The notes: generated by a model from the sequence alone, not told the origin. A stretch of 64,000 nt of DNA from Tubulanus polymorphus (GCF_964204645.1 NC_134028.1:12381001-12445000), one strand, 5' to 3'; shown: positions 10,791 to 23,500, counted from the first letter of the stretch. Program-made: numbers and translations.

Positions 10791-13700
10791 TAACCATAAG
10801 GTAATGTTTTTATTCCATCATCTAAAATATGCCTTTTATCATCAAATGGATTCAAACTAGTTTTTTCAACTTCATTAATGTACATCTCGTGATCTTCTGA
10901 TCTTAAACAATTCATTTTGTGTTTCATTACAATTGAGTTATATAAACACTTAATATAATCTTGAAATTCTATATGTTTATCAACCACGTGCTTTGTTATT
11001 CCTTTTAACTTTTTAGCTTCATGATCTTTTGTTCTATAACTGTACATTGTACTTCTTATCCCAACAAATTCAATCATTTCATCACCCCCTAATTCATCTT
11101 TAAACTTACCAGGAAACTTTTTATTATCATTACTAAATAGTTCATGATCTTTGGGATAATTGCTAAAATCAAAATAATGTTTTAATAATTTTAAGTCTTT
11201 TGTTATATCATTTGTCTTGATTTTTAGTATGTAGGCGTCCGTATTTTTTAGGATTAATGGGAACCCAGAATTGAATGTTCCATCATCTGTTGATAAATCA
11301 TAAATCATAATCATAATCTATTGGGTTATATTTTTCAAATAAATCATTAACTTCTACTGTTAATTCTTTTTCTACATGCCTTAAATTAAAACAATTTCGT
11401 TTAGATTTAATTAATTCAATATTCATATTAAAACCTAATGAATTTCATAATATATTTAACCCTGATATAGCAACTTTTCTTTTCTGCGCAAAGGTTATCT
11501 TTTTATCCTTTGTAAATTTTTTTGAACCATCTGCAGCATAGAATCCAATGAAGGACCATTTTCTTAAAAATTATTTTTTGCATTTAATACATAATCTGGA
11601 ACTATCTTTTCTTTAGTTGAAGTATTACTTTTATCTATTGCATGAATATAGAATTCATTATTATATTTTGTAGCAAAATCTTTAGGATTATTTACAAATA
11701 TTCTATAAACCGCGGATGATTTCATATGATCCACGATTCTAAATATTTTATGTGAATAAACTTGTTCACAGAATTTCTTAATTCTTTCTAATAATTTCAA
11801 ATCTTGATTGCATAAATACCAACGATATTGCGTGCGATTAACATAATTATACACACCTGCTGAACAATCTCCCATAAAAAATCCTTTGATAAAATATTCT
11901 TTTTCTTGTAATGTTTCGGGTTCTATGTTATAAATATTATCAATTATTTCATAAAATGACATATGATTCATTCTTTGGAAAAATGTTTTATGTAATAATT
12001 CATCTCCAATTTTTATATCAGTTGGTTTTATTTCATCACCGTTTAATTAAACTATGATCTTCTTTAACATCTACAAACCCTAATTTAGTTCTAACTCTAT
12101 AGATTTTCTTATTTGTTTTATGCCTAATAATATTCTTTAATTTTTTCCATCCATTTCTTGTCCAAACATCCATTAATTCATTTATTTGTATTAATTCTTT
12201 TTCACCATATGAAATATAACATTCATTTTGTTTTGGAATTATTTCTGAAATTCTTCTTACCAATATTTTATTATTACATTTTAATAATATTGGGGTGTCA
12301 GCTGTTACAGAATCAAAATATAAGATTTCTATATGTTTTTCCCCAAAAAGTGGTTGTAAAATATTATAATAAAAATCATACATTAATAATTTTGATACTT
12401 CTTAAACAGTGGAACCAATGAATATAGGTTTATTAAATTTCATTGACGTTCTTTTTAATTTCACTGCTGTTAAATAATCTTCAAATCTTTTATTTCCTAA
12501 ATGTCTAGGACTTGATTGTAAATGTCTTAATCTTTCAGAATTATTTACTTATTCAATACCACTTCTATTTCTAATATTTTCACATGTTTTACCATACAAC
12601 TATTATTCATTAATTTGAAGAAATCTTTTTCAAAAAGCTGTTTTTGATATGGTTCTCTGTTGAGTATTAAAATCTATATATTTTTCTAACCACTTCGATT
12701 TATTAAATTCAATAAATCTATGTAATTTCTTTAATTTCATTCCTTGTTTTAGATAAAATTTTAACATTCTACAACTACAAAGAAATAACCAATTGGTGCT
12801 TCATCTTTTTAAACTCGCAATTGCGCTTTCCCAATCAGTTTTATCATCATTTTCAACTTCTGTTAATATAAAATTTTTGTGTGGTTGAGGTTGCATCATT
12901 GCCCAACCATATAAATTAGTGGCGTCAATATATAATAATTTATATTCATCATTTGCTGTAAAATATCTCCCATAACACCACTAATTCCACCTCTAATTGA
13001 TTTTTCAAATAATAAAACCATGTCTGGTTCTTTTAATAAATCCAATTCTACATTTGTATATTTTAAACCACATTGCCAGGTTAAACCAGGACTTGAATAA
13101 CAATAACAAGGATCAACATTAAAATGATTCAAATTAACTTCTCTAAATTTTTCAAATATGTCAGCCAATATCATAACATCTGATTTTAAATACAAATCTA
13201 CTAATTCACCATGATTTTTTATCTTAAAGTGATTCCAAATATTTAATGTTCTATTAAAAACTCCTCTTTTAATTGATCATAAAATTGTTCTTTTGATAAT
13301 TCTGTTACATTAAAATCATCATGTGTTTTATAAAATGAATAAGGAATTGCGCCTTCATATCTCAATAATGTAAAATCTTGTTCATTTGGATAATAATGTC
13401 GAGTTATTATAAAATCATTATCAACTAAACTTTTTGCTAAATTATCTAATTAACTTGCTAGGAATCTATCAGGATCTAAAAATCTAATGCAACCAAATTG
13501 AAATGAAATGTAATTTTCAGATGTCTTAGCTAATAGTTTAAAATCATATTTTCTTACATTTGCGCCATTCATAGCATTATATTCTTCTATTTCTTGATTA
13601 ATTGTGCCCAATTTTCCTGATAACTGTTTTATAAATAGATGGGTATCATAGCCCGATAAATTATGAAATAATATTGGTACGAAATTAACTTTCTTAGCTT

Positions 13701-14741
13701 GTAAATAACAATCTTCATGAGCAGCTCCACGATATTTTGAATTTAAATGATCATGATCTCTAATTTTTTTATCAAATGAATGAAAACGTTTTCACACAGT
13801 AACAACCATGACTTGAGTAATTAAAATCAATTTCATCTTCTTTTGTCATAACTATTCTTTTATTTTTGTTTCATAATTTTGCAAAATCACTTTCTAATTC
13901 AATTATTTTGTTACAAAAATTATTAACTACATCTTCACCTCTTAAAGGAATATATTGACTTTGATATAATTCAGGATTATTTGATTTTATGTAAATTCCA
14001 TAAGCAGCTCTTTGATGAACTTTTTTAATTGTGTTCATAATTGGTGGATCTTGAATTATATCTTCATTTAATTCATTTCCTTTATCCATTGATTTTAAAA
14101 TTTGCTTTTTATTATATATTTCTTTTGTATCTTGATTAGTTAATTCTTTATTCAACGATTCAAAATCCCCATAAATTACAAATGGAACAATATTTTTAAA
14201 TTTATGATTAGTAAATTTCAATTCATAATCTTTTTCTGTTGGCATTATTAATTTGCAAAAATCTTTATTATCACATAATTCTTTATGTTTTAATAATTTA
14301 TTCTCAGTTCTAAATTTAGATAAACATTTTCTACATAGAAAGAATAAATCAATTTCTTTTCACCACATATAATGTTCATTTTCATCTTTTTTTGTAATAT
14401 AACAAATCTATAACATTTTCATCATCATAACATTCTGTTAAATATAAAGCTTCTAATGTATAATCTTTAATATTTTCACCTTTTTGTCTTTGGTAATTGT
14501 ATTAATTCGAATACATTTATTTATAAATCATTATCTTTTTCTATTTTAGGAATCATTTTTATAGTTACTGGATATTGATCAATTTTATATTTTTTTTCAT
14601 ATTTCTGGTAATTTGTTGTTCTATAAACATTTTCCTGAGTTGGGTGTAAGCGACTAATAATTGACCATAGAAAACATTTATTATCTTCATTTTGAATATT
14701 TATTACTGCTTTTGTTGTAAATGGTAATTTGATATAACTTG
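10787..14741 (-). pseudogene. polB: Protein-primed DNA polymerase B, 5'-truncated, with intein (element A)
   Basis: Family-B, protein-primed polymerase of Polinton type, replicating the linear element. From the C-terminus upward one sees the EFVGIRS/KKLKGITKH tail, post-intein TDAYILK, the intein, and a damaged palm with NNS. Next come the GGISGVMGD stretch, exonuclease Exo II around HNLSGYDTHLF and Exo I at YGDFES, and finally SSYIKLPFTTKA at the 5' break. Damage: the N-terminal zinc-finger region is gone, replaced by a CATG/CATA microsatellite. About 190 bases are missing near 12,780, and many stops and frameshifts are present. Clearly inactive. Confidence 0.85.
11243..12311 (-). other. Intein in PolB motif C (element A copy)
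   Basis: Inserted after extein residues YFD and before TDA. It starts with Ser (SVTADTPILLKC) and ends Lys-Asn before Thr. The N-terminal splicing block B reads VKEDHSL, with Lys replacing the usual Thr of TxxH. The LAGLIDADG-type nuclease is recognisable (GFFMGDCSAG and FIGFYAADG), with Gly changed to Cys in the first motif. A stop near 11,564 and other lesions break the frame. It is the most decayed of the three at key residues, though near full length (1,069 bases). Confidence 0.8.
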
Positions 14742-14743
14742 AT

Positions 14744-14819
14744 GCTACATGCATGCATGCATGCATACATACATACATACATACATACATACATACATAC
14801 ATACATACATACATACATA
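14744..14819. repeat. CATG/CATA tetranucleotide microsatellite
   Basis: Runs of CATG then CATA, about 76 bases. It lies exactly where polymerase homology stops and small-gene sequence of a different element end begins, so it may mark a recombination or repair junction. Confidence 0.9.
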
Positions 14820-14893
14820 ATATTAATTTAAATATAGAAATCGTTATAATATTATCTATTATTATATTTTCAACCAATTTAACAGTCTTATTG

Positions 14894-15197
14894 TCAATTT
14901 GAATTATGAAATTTCTCATCTAATTTATGAATATATTTATGAGTTTCTAAACTCTTTAAATTTTTATATCTTTTATTCTTCATACTTCACAACACTTAAT
15001 ATTATTTATTCGATCTGAAATATAATTTATGTTATCTTTCAATTCAGTGTTCTAATTTTACAGCAATCATAGAATTCTAACAACTGTTTTATACTATAAA
15101 TTGAAAAAGAAAATAAACCTGAAATCATAATAATTGATTTAATATTTTGTTGATTTTTATATATTAGATGTAATAAGTTTAATATATTTTCACTCAT
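14894..15197 (-). pseudogene. Small membrane protein at element end (A)
   Basis: Starts MSENILNLLHLIYKNQQN, followed by a hydrophobic segment (IIMISGLFSFSIYSIKQLLEF) and a short Cys-containing stretch, then a frameshift. A homologous broken gene lies in the opposite orientation at 27,102-27,415, next to the same two neighbours. Function unknown. Confidence 0.45.
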
Positions 15198-15235
15198 TTT
15201 TATAGTCAAAATATATGAAATTAAAAGATGCTGTT

Positions 15236-15442
15236 TTAATCCACTAAATCATTTTCTAAATTAACTTTTTTATTCTTTTTATTTCTGTGATTGTTTCCAT
15301 TTAACTTACGCAATTTATTATTTTCATTCATCAAATCTTTTGAAATATTCTCATAGTAAAAATATAATGCTGCCAATATTAAACCTCCAGCAACTAAATA
15401 ATGTTTCAAATCACTTTTCCCAGTTGGAATGAAACCATCCAT
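15236..15442 (-). CDS. Small single-span membrane protein at element end (A)
   Basis: A 68-residue intact frame: MDGFIPTGKSD, a hydrophobic segment (HYLVAGGLILAALYFYY), then a strongly basic Asn/Lys-rich tail. It is preceded by the T-run/ATAAATG-like motif (reads ATTTAAGAAAAAAATT on plus). A broken counterpart is at 26,851-27,054. Function unknown; a membrane-anchored virion or host-interaction protein is possible. Confidence 0.5.
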   Translation of the reverse strand: MDGFIPTGKSDLKHYLVAGGLILAALYFYYENISKDLMNENNKLRKLNGNNHRNKKNKKVNLENDLVD

Positions 15443-15639
15443 TCATTTAAGAAAAAAATTATTAAATTGATAAAAATTTAATATTTTAGAAATATTTAAC
15501 TTTTATATGTTTCAAATCAAATAACAATTAAACTTACTCCCTTAACAGTTATTCACTAACTAATTTCTCAATGCTTTAACTACTATATATTTGAAACATA
15601 CAGCTTAATCTTATTTAAATACATATATTTATTATTCTT

Positions 15640-16270
15640 TTAGTAATTGATGTGTTTAACTGTTTGATAATATTTTGATTCATGTGATCTTAAATATTTG
15701 CCGCCGCAATAACAATACACTTATTCATTAGGATTGAATTTTCTAAATTCATCATCTAAATTACATTGAACTGCAATATCTTTAAATGATTTTTCATTAT
15801 CTAATTCACAAATTCACATTGAATACCAATATTTGATGAATTTTCATTATAGATAATTTGTTTAAAATTGAAATAATATAATTGTCTTTTTTCAATTCAT
15901 TAATTTAAGTTAATCAATTCATTATAATCTTTTGAAAGTATTAAATCATCATTTCTTTCATTGAAGGAGTTTTAAGAATATTAATTACGTTTTCATCTAA
16001 AATTCCTTTAAACTTAAAAACTGTATTGAACAATTTAGGATTTTTAACGCCATTATCAAAAGTATCTACTAGTTCAGTAATTAAATATGTTTCATTTGAT
16101 AATATTTGATTAATCATAGTTATGTTATCGATTTTATAATGTCTGGCGGACACTAAATTTGTTGCTGAAATATAATTTCTAATGTTAAACTGTGAAAATG
16201 ATTTATTGGTTTCATTGATTTCGATTTTAAAGTTGGGTTCTTCTTCTTCAAAATTTTTATTAAAACTCAT
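15640..16270 (-). pseudogene. End-gene with C-terminal CxC...H zinc-finger-like motif (A)
   Basis: Broken homologue of the intact 202-residue protein at 26,187-26,795. The first 109 residues read openly from MSFNKNFEEEEPNFK. After a stop near 15,941, shifted frames carry the GIQCEF and AVQCNLDDEF repeats and a terminal C.C finger remnant. It is the outermost gene of this element end and reads inward. Confidence 0.55.
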
Positions 16271-16284
16271 TCAAATATAAATAT

Positions 16285-16640
16285 TCACTGTTTTAAATAT
16301 AAATTATTCCACTCACACTTTACTCACACTTTTTATGTTAAAAAATAAGAATCTAACACATATAAATATTCACTGTTTTAAATATGAATTATTTCACTCA
16401 CACTTTACTCACACTTTTAATGTTTAAAAATAAGAATTTAACGCACATAAATAAAAATATTCACTGTTTTAAATATAAATTATTTCACTCACACTTTACT
16501 CACACTTTTAATGTTTAAAAATCAAGAATTTAAAACATATAAATATAAATATTAACTGTTTTAAATATGAATTATTTCAATCACTCTTTACTAACACTTT
16601 TAATGTTTAAAAATCTAACTCATACAAATATAAATATTGA
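16285..16640. repeat. Subterminal tandem repeats
   Basis: Four imperfect units of about 90 bases built on ACTCACACTTTACTCACACT, TTTTAATGTTTAAAAAT and TTCACTGTTTTAAATATGAA. Related sequence recurs near the starts of C (about 26,040) and E (about 58,690), in mirrored orientation. Likely subterminal repeats of this element type. Confidence 0.75.
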
Positions 16641-16771
16641 AATAATGTTTAAAATATATCTATATATCTATTCTATATGAGCTCACACTTTACTCACACT
16701 TTTATATTGAATAATCTATCAATTTATATGTTATTCATATATATTTTATTCATGTATATGAATATTTTAAG

Positions 16772-16980
16772 AGTAATAGGGGTTTAGTTGTTCTAGGTTA
16801 AAGGTTGAATGGTCGAGTTCATTAAAAACAAATATAAAAAGTAATTTAAAACTATAATATATTTTCATAGTCGTGTGTATTTTAGTTAAATAATAGAATA
16901 ATTATTATTATTTGAATATATTTGATTATATGAATTTGTGTATTGTAAATAAATCAATTGGTCGCGGAGCATTGAGAGGG
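16772..16980. repeat. Half palindrome at end of element A
   Basis: Starts AGTAATAGGGGTTTAGTTG and matches the left arm of the 57,811-58,217 palindrome through the stretch AATCAATTGGTCGCGGAGC, where that palindrome has its tip. The second arm is missing, so this terminus was cut at the hairpin centre. Confidence 0.7.
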
Positions 16981-16990
16981 GTTCATGAAA

Positions 16991-17112
16991 GAAAAGAGAC
17001 TCCATGATTTGAAAGTTTAACAATATATCTCCATGCCTACCAACTGAAGTTTGGTATTTAGGCATGGAAACATATTGTTAAACTTAGAAAATCATGGAGT
17101 TACTTCTCTTCA
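16991..17112. repeat. Imperfect inverted repeat (hairpin)
   Basis: Arms of about 50 bases: AAGAGACTCCATGATTT...CCATGCCTA and its reverse complement TAGGCATGG...AATCATGGAGT, separated by about 20 bases. Unrelated to the AGTAAT palindromes. It could be a foldback element or a host hairpin. Confidence 0.7.
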
Positions 17113-18909
17113 TTTAACTCCTTTCAGTGAAGACTTTTTGGATATCCTTCAATACAGTTTCATATGGATTAAAAAATGATGATTTAGGTTGACTGCTTGT
17201 CTTCTGGTCCTACTAAGACCTTTATCAGGTATGTACTACCAAAAATTAGCTAGCTAGGCCACCCGGAATGCTCTCAAGACAGGTTGAAATAGACATTAGT
17301 CGTTATTTTACGTCGAAATTGCCGACTGGCGCTCAGTCGGCACTTTAACCACTCAGTACTCGGCATCTACTGAGATCCGATTTCAATAAATAAACTACCT
17401 ACACTAACCTTATGTTGTTATCTTTTCATTGTTTACACTCCAAAGAATATATTTGAAGTTCAAGTGGCTGGAAATTGCCTCTAGAAATATTTTAGTACTG
17501 CTTTTGTTTTACTAAAAAACGGTTCCTCGCGAGACTCATCCGCATGAAAAAATCAATATCTTAGCAACACAATAATCAGATACCGCTCTGCGCGACTCGT
17601 GGATATTTGAGAAGTCATGAAAAATCGTTTCATACACAAAATACGATGAGAAAATGAGAAAATGACTAAATAAACACAACAGTAAGAACAAGAAAGATCA
17701 GAGGTTTGCGATGATGGTTTATTTTTTTAAATCGGTTGAATGAGAGCTGAGTAGTGATGATATAATTAGAATTGAATTCAAAAGAATTTAAAATCACCGC
17801 GTATAGGCCTATGGCTTCCGCAACTTAGTGTCAGGGGTCGCGTTAGCGATAGACCACTGACACCAAGGTTCTCAGTGAATCGGGGCGCAGCGTCACTATG
17901 TCCCGCTCCGCGAATAAGCGTGCGGGCACCGAAATGAGTGCACGCGTACGGCCGTGACCACTCGTTAGTGACGTCAACAAGAAGGATGGCTCCGAGAATC
18001 GCCAAATCACAGGTTACTGTGAATAAATGGGATTCGACCATTCAAAAGTCCAAAATGTACTTTCTTGTTTTGTAAAACAAGTTTATTCATGTTGTTGTAT
18101 AAAGCATTTTGTTTGAAACATTCTTTGATAATGTTTGTTGCGTTTAAAGCCAATTGTCCTTGTGTAATTCCATACTGGTCACTGACATCAAAGTTGTAAT
18201 TTCTGTTCACATGTTTTGACTTATAAATATCCAACTTGTATGTTATATCTTTTAATACAGGTCATGCGATTAATTGCGTATCACTCCATTAGTTTAAAAA
18301 GAGAGCACATATTTCGATATTGTTAAATAATTAACTACATGTTTTCTGTCACACGTTGATTTTTACCCAGCACTTATTAAATTCAAATGTACGTGATGTA
18401 TTCTGTAAGCTATGTAAGCTTGTTCTTAAACATACACCATGCATTTTCAATTTGTTCTGATGATACTTTATTTTTCATATATAACATTTATATTTTAATT
18501 AAATAATTTCAAAATCTTTCCTATGCCCTCTGAAACGGAAAGTTACCAAGGACTATCACATATTCAGATGCACGTTGATAATTGATTTCAATCGTCCCTT
18601 TTAATAATTCTATGAACATTATTTCGGAAAATGCAGGTGGCGCACAATCATAATACATACAACTCATCAAGCTGACGAGTCGTTTCCGTAACCAATGTTA
18701 CAGACGGGTAACCAATCTACTCGACTCCACAGACAACTAAACGACCCGAGTAACCCCAAATTTGACCATAACTATAAATTATGATATGTTAAACCGTATT
18801 GGTGTGACTTGACACATGCGTATCCCGCATTGACATATTTCTATTATCCACTTCTCAAATTATGAATAGCACGCCAGCTCAGAAAACCCGTTATCGCTGC
18901 TTTGCAGCT
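17113..18909. other. Non-Polinton DNA with Helentron-like 3' end
   Basis: Less AT-rich sequence with no convincing gene. The stretch 17,960-18,040 (GGCTCCGAGAAT..CCAAATCAC, GACCATTCAA) matches part of the 500-bp insertion at 6,888. The right end carries the same CAGAAAACCCGTTATCGC and stem-loop GCTGCTTTGCAGC. It is therefore probably a longer relative of that element, abutting element B. A 75-residue frame at 18,007-18,234 (minus) has no recognised family. Confidence 0.45.
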
Positions 18910-18911
18910 AT

Positions 18912-19280
18912 ATTTAACTTTATTCTTACTTTATTCGAACTATCACTTTTAATAAATTTAATTTCAAATCGAGCAGCTGCGCCCATTTTTAAACGAGCTC
19001 TTTTATTAATTTCCTGCGCTAATGTTTCTAAATTATATAATCTTGGTTTTAGATAAAGATGAAACCATTTATCAATTTTTCTAACATGAATTTTAAAAGC
19101 TAAATGATCAAGACTTTTATTCGATATATTATGAAAAGAATTACATAAACTTACATTTACTAATTTAAAATCTACACAATTTTTAAATTCTCTATCTAAT
19201 TGTACAAGTAAATTATGAGATTTATGATTTGTAAGTCTTCTAGAATCAACAAATATTCTATATTCTTTTAATTCACCCAT
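18912..19280 (-). pseudogene. Penton-like minor capsid protein, N-terminal fragment (element B)
   Basis: About 122 residues from MGELKEYRIFVDSRRL to SNKVRIKL are homologous to the A and D copies, including LKPRLYNLETLAQEIN. After that the frame runs into the inserted stem-loop sequence and stops. The C-terminal half is missing. Confidence 0.65.
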
Positions 19281-19347
19281 TATTTATAACGCGAAAAAAT
19301 ACCTCGCATCACTAAAAATTAATTTTGATAAAATTTTCCCTTAATAA

Positions 19348-20504
19348 ATGGAAGAGAAGATACCATGTGAAATTTGTGGTGAACTTAAAAGAAAAAGTAA
19401 TATGGTTTGATATATGAAAAAACATGATAAAAATTATAAACCCCCTAAAATCAACTGCCCAAATTGTAATAAATTATTCTCAAGAAATTATGTTAAAAAA
19501 CATTCAGAGAAGTATGAAATTAATGAAAGTAATAGTAATTCTGTTGAAACTGAACCTGAAATTATTTGGAAAAGACCTTTCTTATTCTGTGATAAGAATA
19601 ATAAAAAAGATCATTTCTGTGAGCATTGGGAGAATCATCAATTTCGTAAAGCACATATAGATAAAATTTCTAATAAATTTGAAACAGAATTCAATGAAAC
19701 AAAAAAAAAAAATATTAGAAAAAATGAAATATTGGAAAACGTTACCAGATAATAAAGAAACACTTGAAAAGTTGGAAAAACAATATAATGAATTAGCATT
19801 ATTACAACAAGTAATTCAAATTCACATAATAGAACAATAAAACATAAAGAAAACGTAAGTAAATACCAAGAACTTAATGAAGATCAATTACCAAGATATG
19901 ATAGAAAAAAATGCCCACAATGTATTTATGAGTGCTTATGACAAGAGAATTCCGTGATATTTTGTAATGAATGTCGATGGCAAAGAAATTTATGGGGTGA
20001 TGAAAAAACTAGAGATATTCTTATAGAACCAAAATTAAAATATCTAGATGAAATTTTTAAGATATTTTCTATGGAAGATCATACACCAGAATATAAGCAA
20101 TGGATTGAAAAAATGAAAATAATAGAAAATAAAAATGGTGAAATAACTAAGAAAGATATAATAAAAACAATTATTCCATCAACATCTAACACAAAAGAAA
20201 AGAAAATGTATTTATATTTATTATTAAACGATTATTATAAAAAACCTAAATTAACAAAAGAAGATATGGAAAATATAAAAGAAACATTCACAAACATATT
20301 AAAATATTATGTGGAAAATAAAATAACAGATTCAATTAATTATGAATTCTGTTTAAATAAGATTGTAAATTTTTTTAAACATCGATATTATAATTCCATT
20401 TGATGAATTAACGAACAAAAAAAGAGAGCTAGATGAAACAATTAAATAAAAATGAAGAAACCAGTAGTGATTTCGAGTATGATGATCTTGATTTTATGTT
20501 TTAA
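19348..20504 (+). pseudogene. Multi-zinc-finger protein (element B)
   Basis: Begins MEEKIPCEICGELKRKSNM, with the first finger's Cys pair present. A stop (TGA) replaces Arg in the first finger (GGTTTGATAT). Later parts are frameshifted around a poly-A run near 19,700 and have lost several short segments, including the CEPCRIKYN region. The C-terminal domain (19,954-20,403) reads openly, with CNECRWQRNLWGDEKTRD and MENIKETFTNIL. The stop overlaps that of PolB (20,501). Confidence 0.6.
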
Positions 20505-23500
20505 TGGCCATAAGGTAACGTTTTTATTCCATCATCCAAAATATATCTCTTATCATCGAATGGATTTAAGCTAGTTTTTTCAACTTCATTAATGTTCATC
20601 TCGTGATCTTCTGATCTTAAACAATTCATTTTATGTTTCATTACAATTGAGTTATATAAACACTTAATATAATCTTGAAATTCTATATGTTTATCAACCA
20701 CGTGCTTTGTTATTCCTTTTAACTTTTTAGCTTCGTGATCTTTTGTTCTATACCTATACATTTTACTTCTTATCCCAACAAATTCAATCATTTCATCTCC
20801 CCCTAATTCATCTTTAAACTTACCACGCTGCTTTTTATTATCATTGCTAAACAATTCATGATCTTTTGGATAATTGCTAATGTCAAAATGATGCTCTAAT
20901 GTTTTTAAGTCTTTTGTTATGTCATTTGTCTTGATTTTTAGTTTGTAGGCGTCAGTATTTAAGCAAATTAATGGAAATCCACAGTTAAATGTTCCATCTT
21001 CAGTTAACAATTTGGTTTATCTTTCATAATTTCTAAACGCATATTAAAACTTAGTGAATTATACAACACATTTAAACCACTCATTGCAACTTTTCCTTTT
21101 TGTGCAAATCTTATTACTGGAAAACTCGTAAATTTTTTAGCACCATCTGCTGCGTAGAATCCAATGAAGAACCATTTTCTAAGATTATATTCTGCATTTA
21201 ATACATAATCTGGCACTATCTTTTCTTTGGTTAAAGTATTACTTTTCACTATTGCATGAATATAGAATTCATCATTATATTTTAGAGCAAAATCTTTAGG
21301 ATTATTTACAAGTATTCTATAAACTGCTGATGATTTCATAACATCCATGATTTTAAAAACTTTGGGCGAATAAACTTCTTCACAGTATTTCTTTATTCTT
21401 TCTAATAATTTCAAATCTTGATTGCATAAATACCGATAATATTTAGTTCCACTAACAGATTTATACACACCTGCTGAACCATCACCCATAAAAAATCCTT
21501 TGATAAAATATTCTTTTTCTTCCAATGTTTTGAGTTCTATATTATAAATATTATCAATTATTTCATCAAATGACATGATTCATTCTTTGGAAAAATCTTT
21601 TATGTAATAATTTATCTCCAATTTTTATATCAGTTGGTTTTATTTCATCACCATTTTGTTTAATTAAACTATGATCTTCAGTAACATCTACAACCCCTAA
21701 TTTAGTTCTAACTCTGTAATTTTCTTATTCGGTTTATGCCTAATAATATTTTTTAATTTTTTCCATCCATTTCTTGTCCAAACATCCATTAATCCATTTA
21801 TTTGTATTAATTCTTTTTCACCATACGAAATGTAAAGTTCATTTTGTTTTGGAATTATATCTGAAATTCTTCTAACTAATATTTGGTTATTGTATTATAA
21901 TAATATTGGGGTGTCAGCTGTTACAGAATCAAAATATAATATTTCAATATACTTTTCCCCCAAAAGTGGTTGTAAAACATTATAATAAAAATCATACATT
22001 AATAATTTTGATATTTCTAAAACAGTTGAACCAATGAATATAGGTTTATTAAATTTCATTGACGTTCTTTTTGATTTAACTGCGGTTAAATAATCATCAA
22101 ATATTTTATTTCCTAAATGTCTAGGACTTGATTTTAAATGTCTTAATCGTTCAGAATTATTTACTAATTCAATATCATTTCTATTTCTAATATTTTCACA
22201 TGTTTTTCCATAAAACTATTATTCATTAATTTGAAGAAATCTTTTTCAAAATCTGTTTTCGATATGGTTCTCTGTTGAGTATTAAAATCTATAATTTTTT
22301 CTAACCACTTCGATTGATTTAATTCAATATATCTATGTACTTTCTTTAATTTCATTCCTTGTTTTAGATAAAATTTTAACATTCTATAATGAACAATATA
22401 ATCGTATTTATTATTTTGAGTAAGTATTAATTTTTCTGTAAAAACATGATCTTTCGGTTTTATTTTCTTCTGGTATTCACTTGAATAACTATCATCTACG
22501 GCTAAATGTTCTGGGCAATATGGTAAGTTTCTTGTTTTAAACTTTATGTTATCAGGATATTCTAAATCAACTACAAAGAAATAACCAATTGGTGCTTCAT
22601 CTTTTAAACCCATAATTGCACTTTCCCAATAAGTTTTATCATCATTTTCAACTTCTGTTAATATAAAATTTTTGTACGGTTGAGGTTGCATCATTGCCCA
22701 ACCATATACATTATTGGCGTCAATATATAATAATTTATATTCATCATTTGCTTTAAAATGTCTATCTCCCATAACACCACTAATTCCACCTCTAATTGAT
22801 TTTTCAAATAATAAAACCATGTCTGGTTCTTTTAATAAATCTAATTCTACATTTGTATATTTTAAACCACATTGCCAAGTTAAACCAGGACTTGAATAAC
22901 AATAACAGGGATCAACATTAAAATGATTCAAATTAACTTCTCTAAATTTTTCAAATATGTCAGCCAATATCATAACATCTGATTTTAGATATAAATCTAC
23001 TAATTCACCATGATTTTTTATCTTAAAGTGATTCCAAATATTTAATGTTCTATTAAACACTCTATCTTTCACATACTCCTCTTTTAATTGATCATAAAAT
23101 TGTTCTTTTAATAATTCTGTTACATTAAAATCATCATGTGTTTTATAAAATGAATAAGGCATTGCGCCCTTATATCTCAATAATTTAAAATCTTGTTCAT
23201 TTGGATAATAATGTCGAGTTATTATTAAATCATTATCAACTAAACTTTTTGCTAAATTATCTAATGAACTTGCTAGAAATCTATTAGAATCTAAAAATCT
23301 AATGCAACCAAATTGAAATGAAATATAATTTTCAGATGTCTTAGCTAATAGTTTAAAAAATCATATTTTCTTAAATTTGCTTCATTCATAGTATTATATT
23401 CTTCTATTTCTTGATTAATTACACCCAATTTTCCTGACAATTGTTTTATAAATAGATGGTTATCATAGCCTGATAAATTATGAAATAATATTGGTACGAA

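Larger units (their letters stand above)
1..16980. mobile_element. Element A: Polinton/Maverick-like element, incomplete
   Basis: AT-rich block entering the window inside a capsid gene and ending at a half palindrome near 16,980. Genes in order are capsid, coiled-coil/membrane protein, CATTGCGISW-family protein, four small proteins, penton-like protein (all minus), zinc-finger gene (plus), and polymerase with intein (minus). This is the same order as element D. The part from about 14,820 to 16,980 carries end-genes not found in D but found mirrored at 26.2-27.4 kb. It may therefore come from a second element type joined at the microsatellite. Integrase and ATPase would lie left of the window if present. 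Confidence 0.75.

Noticed and set aside
14744-14819. CATA run as a coding repeat (Cys-Met-Tyr-Val frames)
   Set aside because: It is a simple microsatellite that keeps a frame open by chance, with no match in other polymerase copies.
17778-18041. An 87-codon open frame on the minus strand
   Set aside because: It lies in sequence related to the Helentron-like insertion at 6,888 and has no recognisable protein pattern. The frame is likely incidental to the GC-richer composition.
18007-18234. A 75-codon frame on the minus strand starting MDIYKSKHVNRNYNF
   Set aside because: It has plausible protein-like composition, but no family is recognised and no homologous copy occurs elsewhere in the window. 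Not enough support to call a gene.
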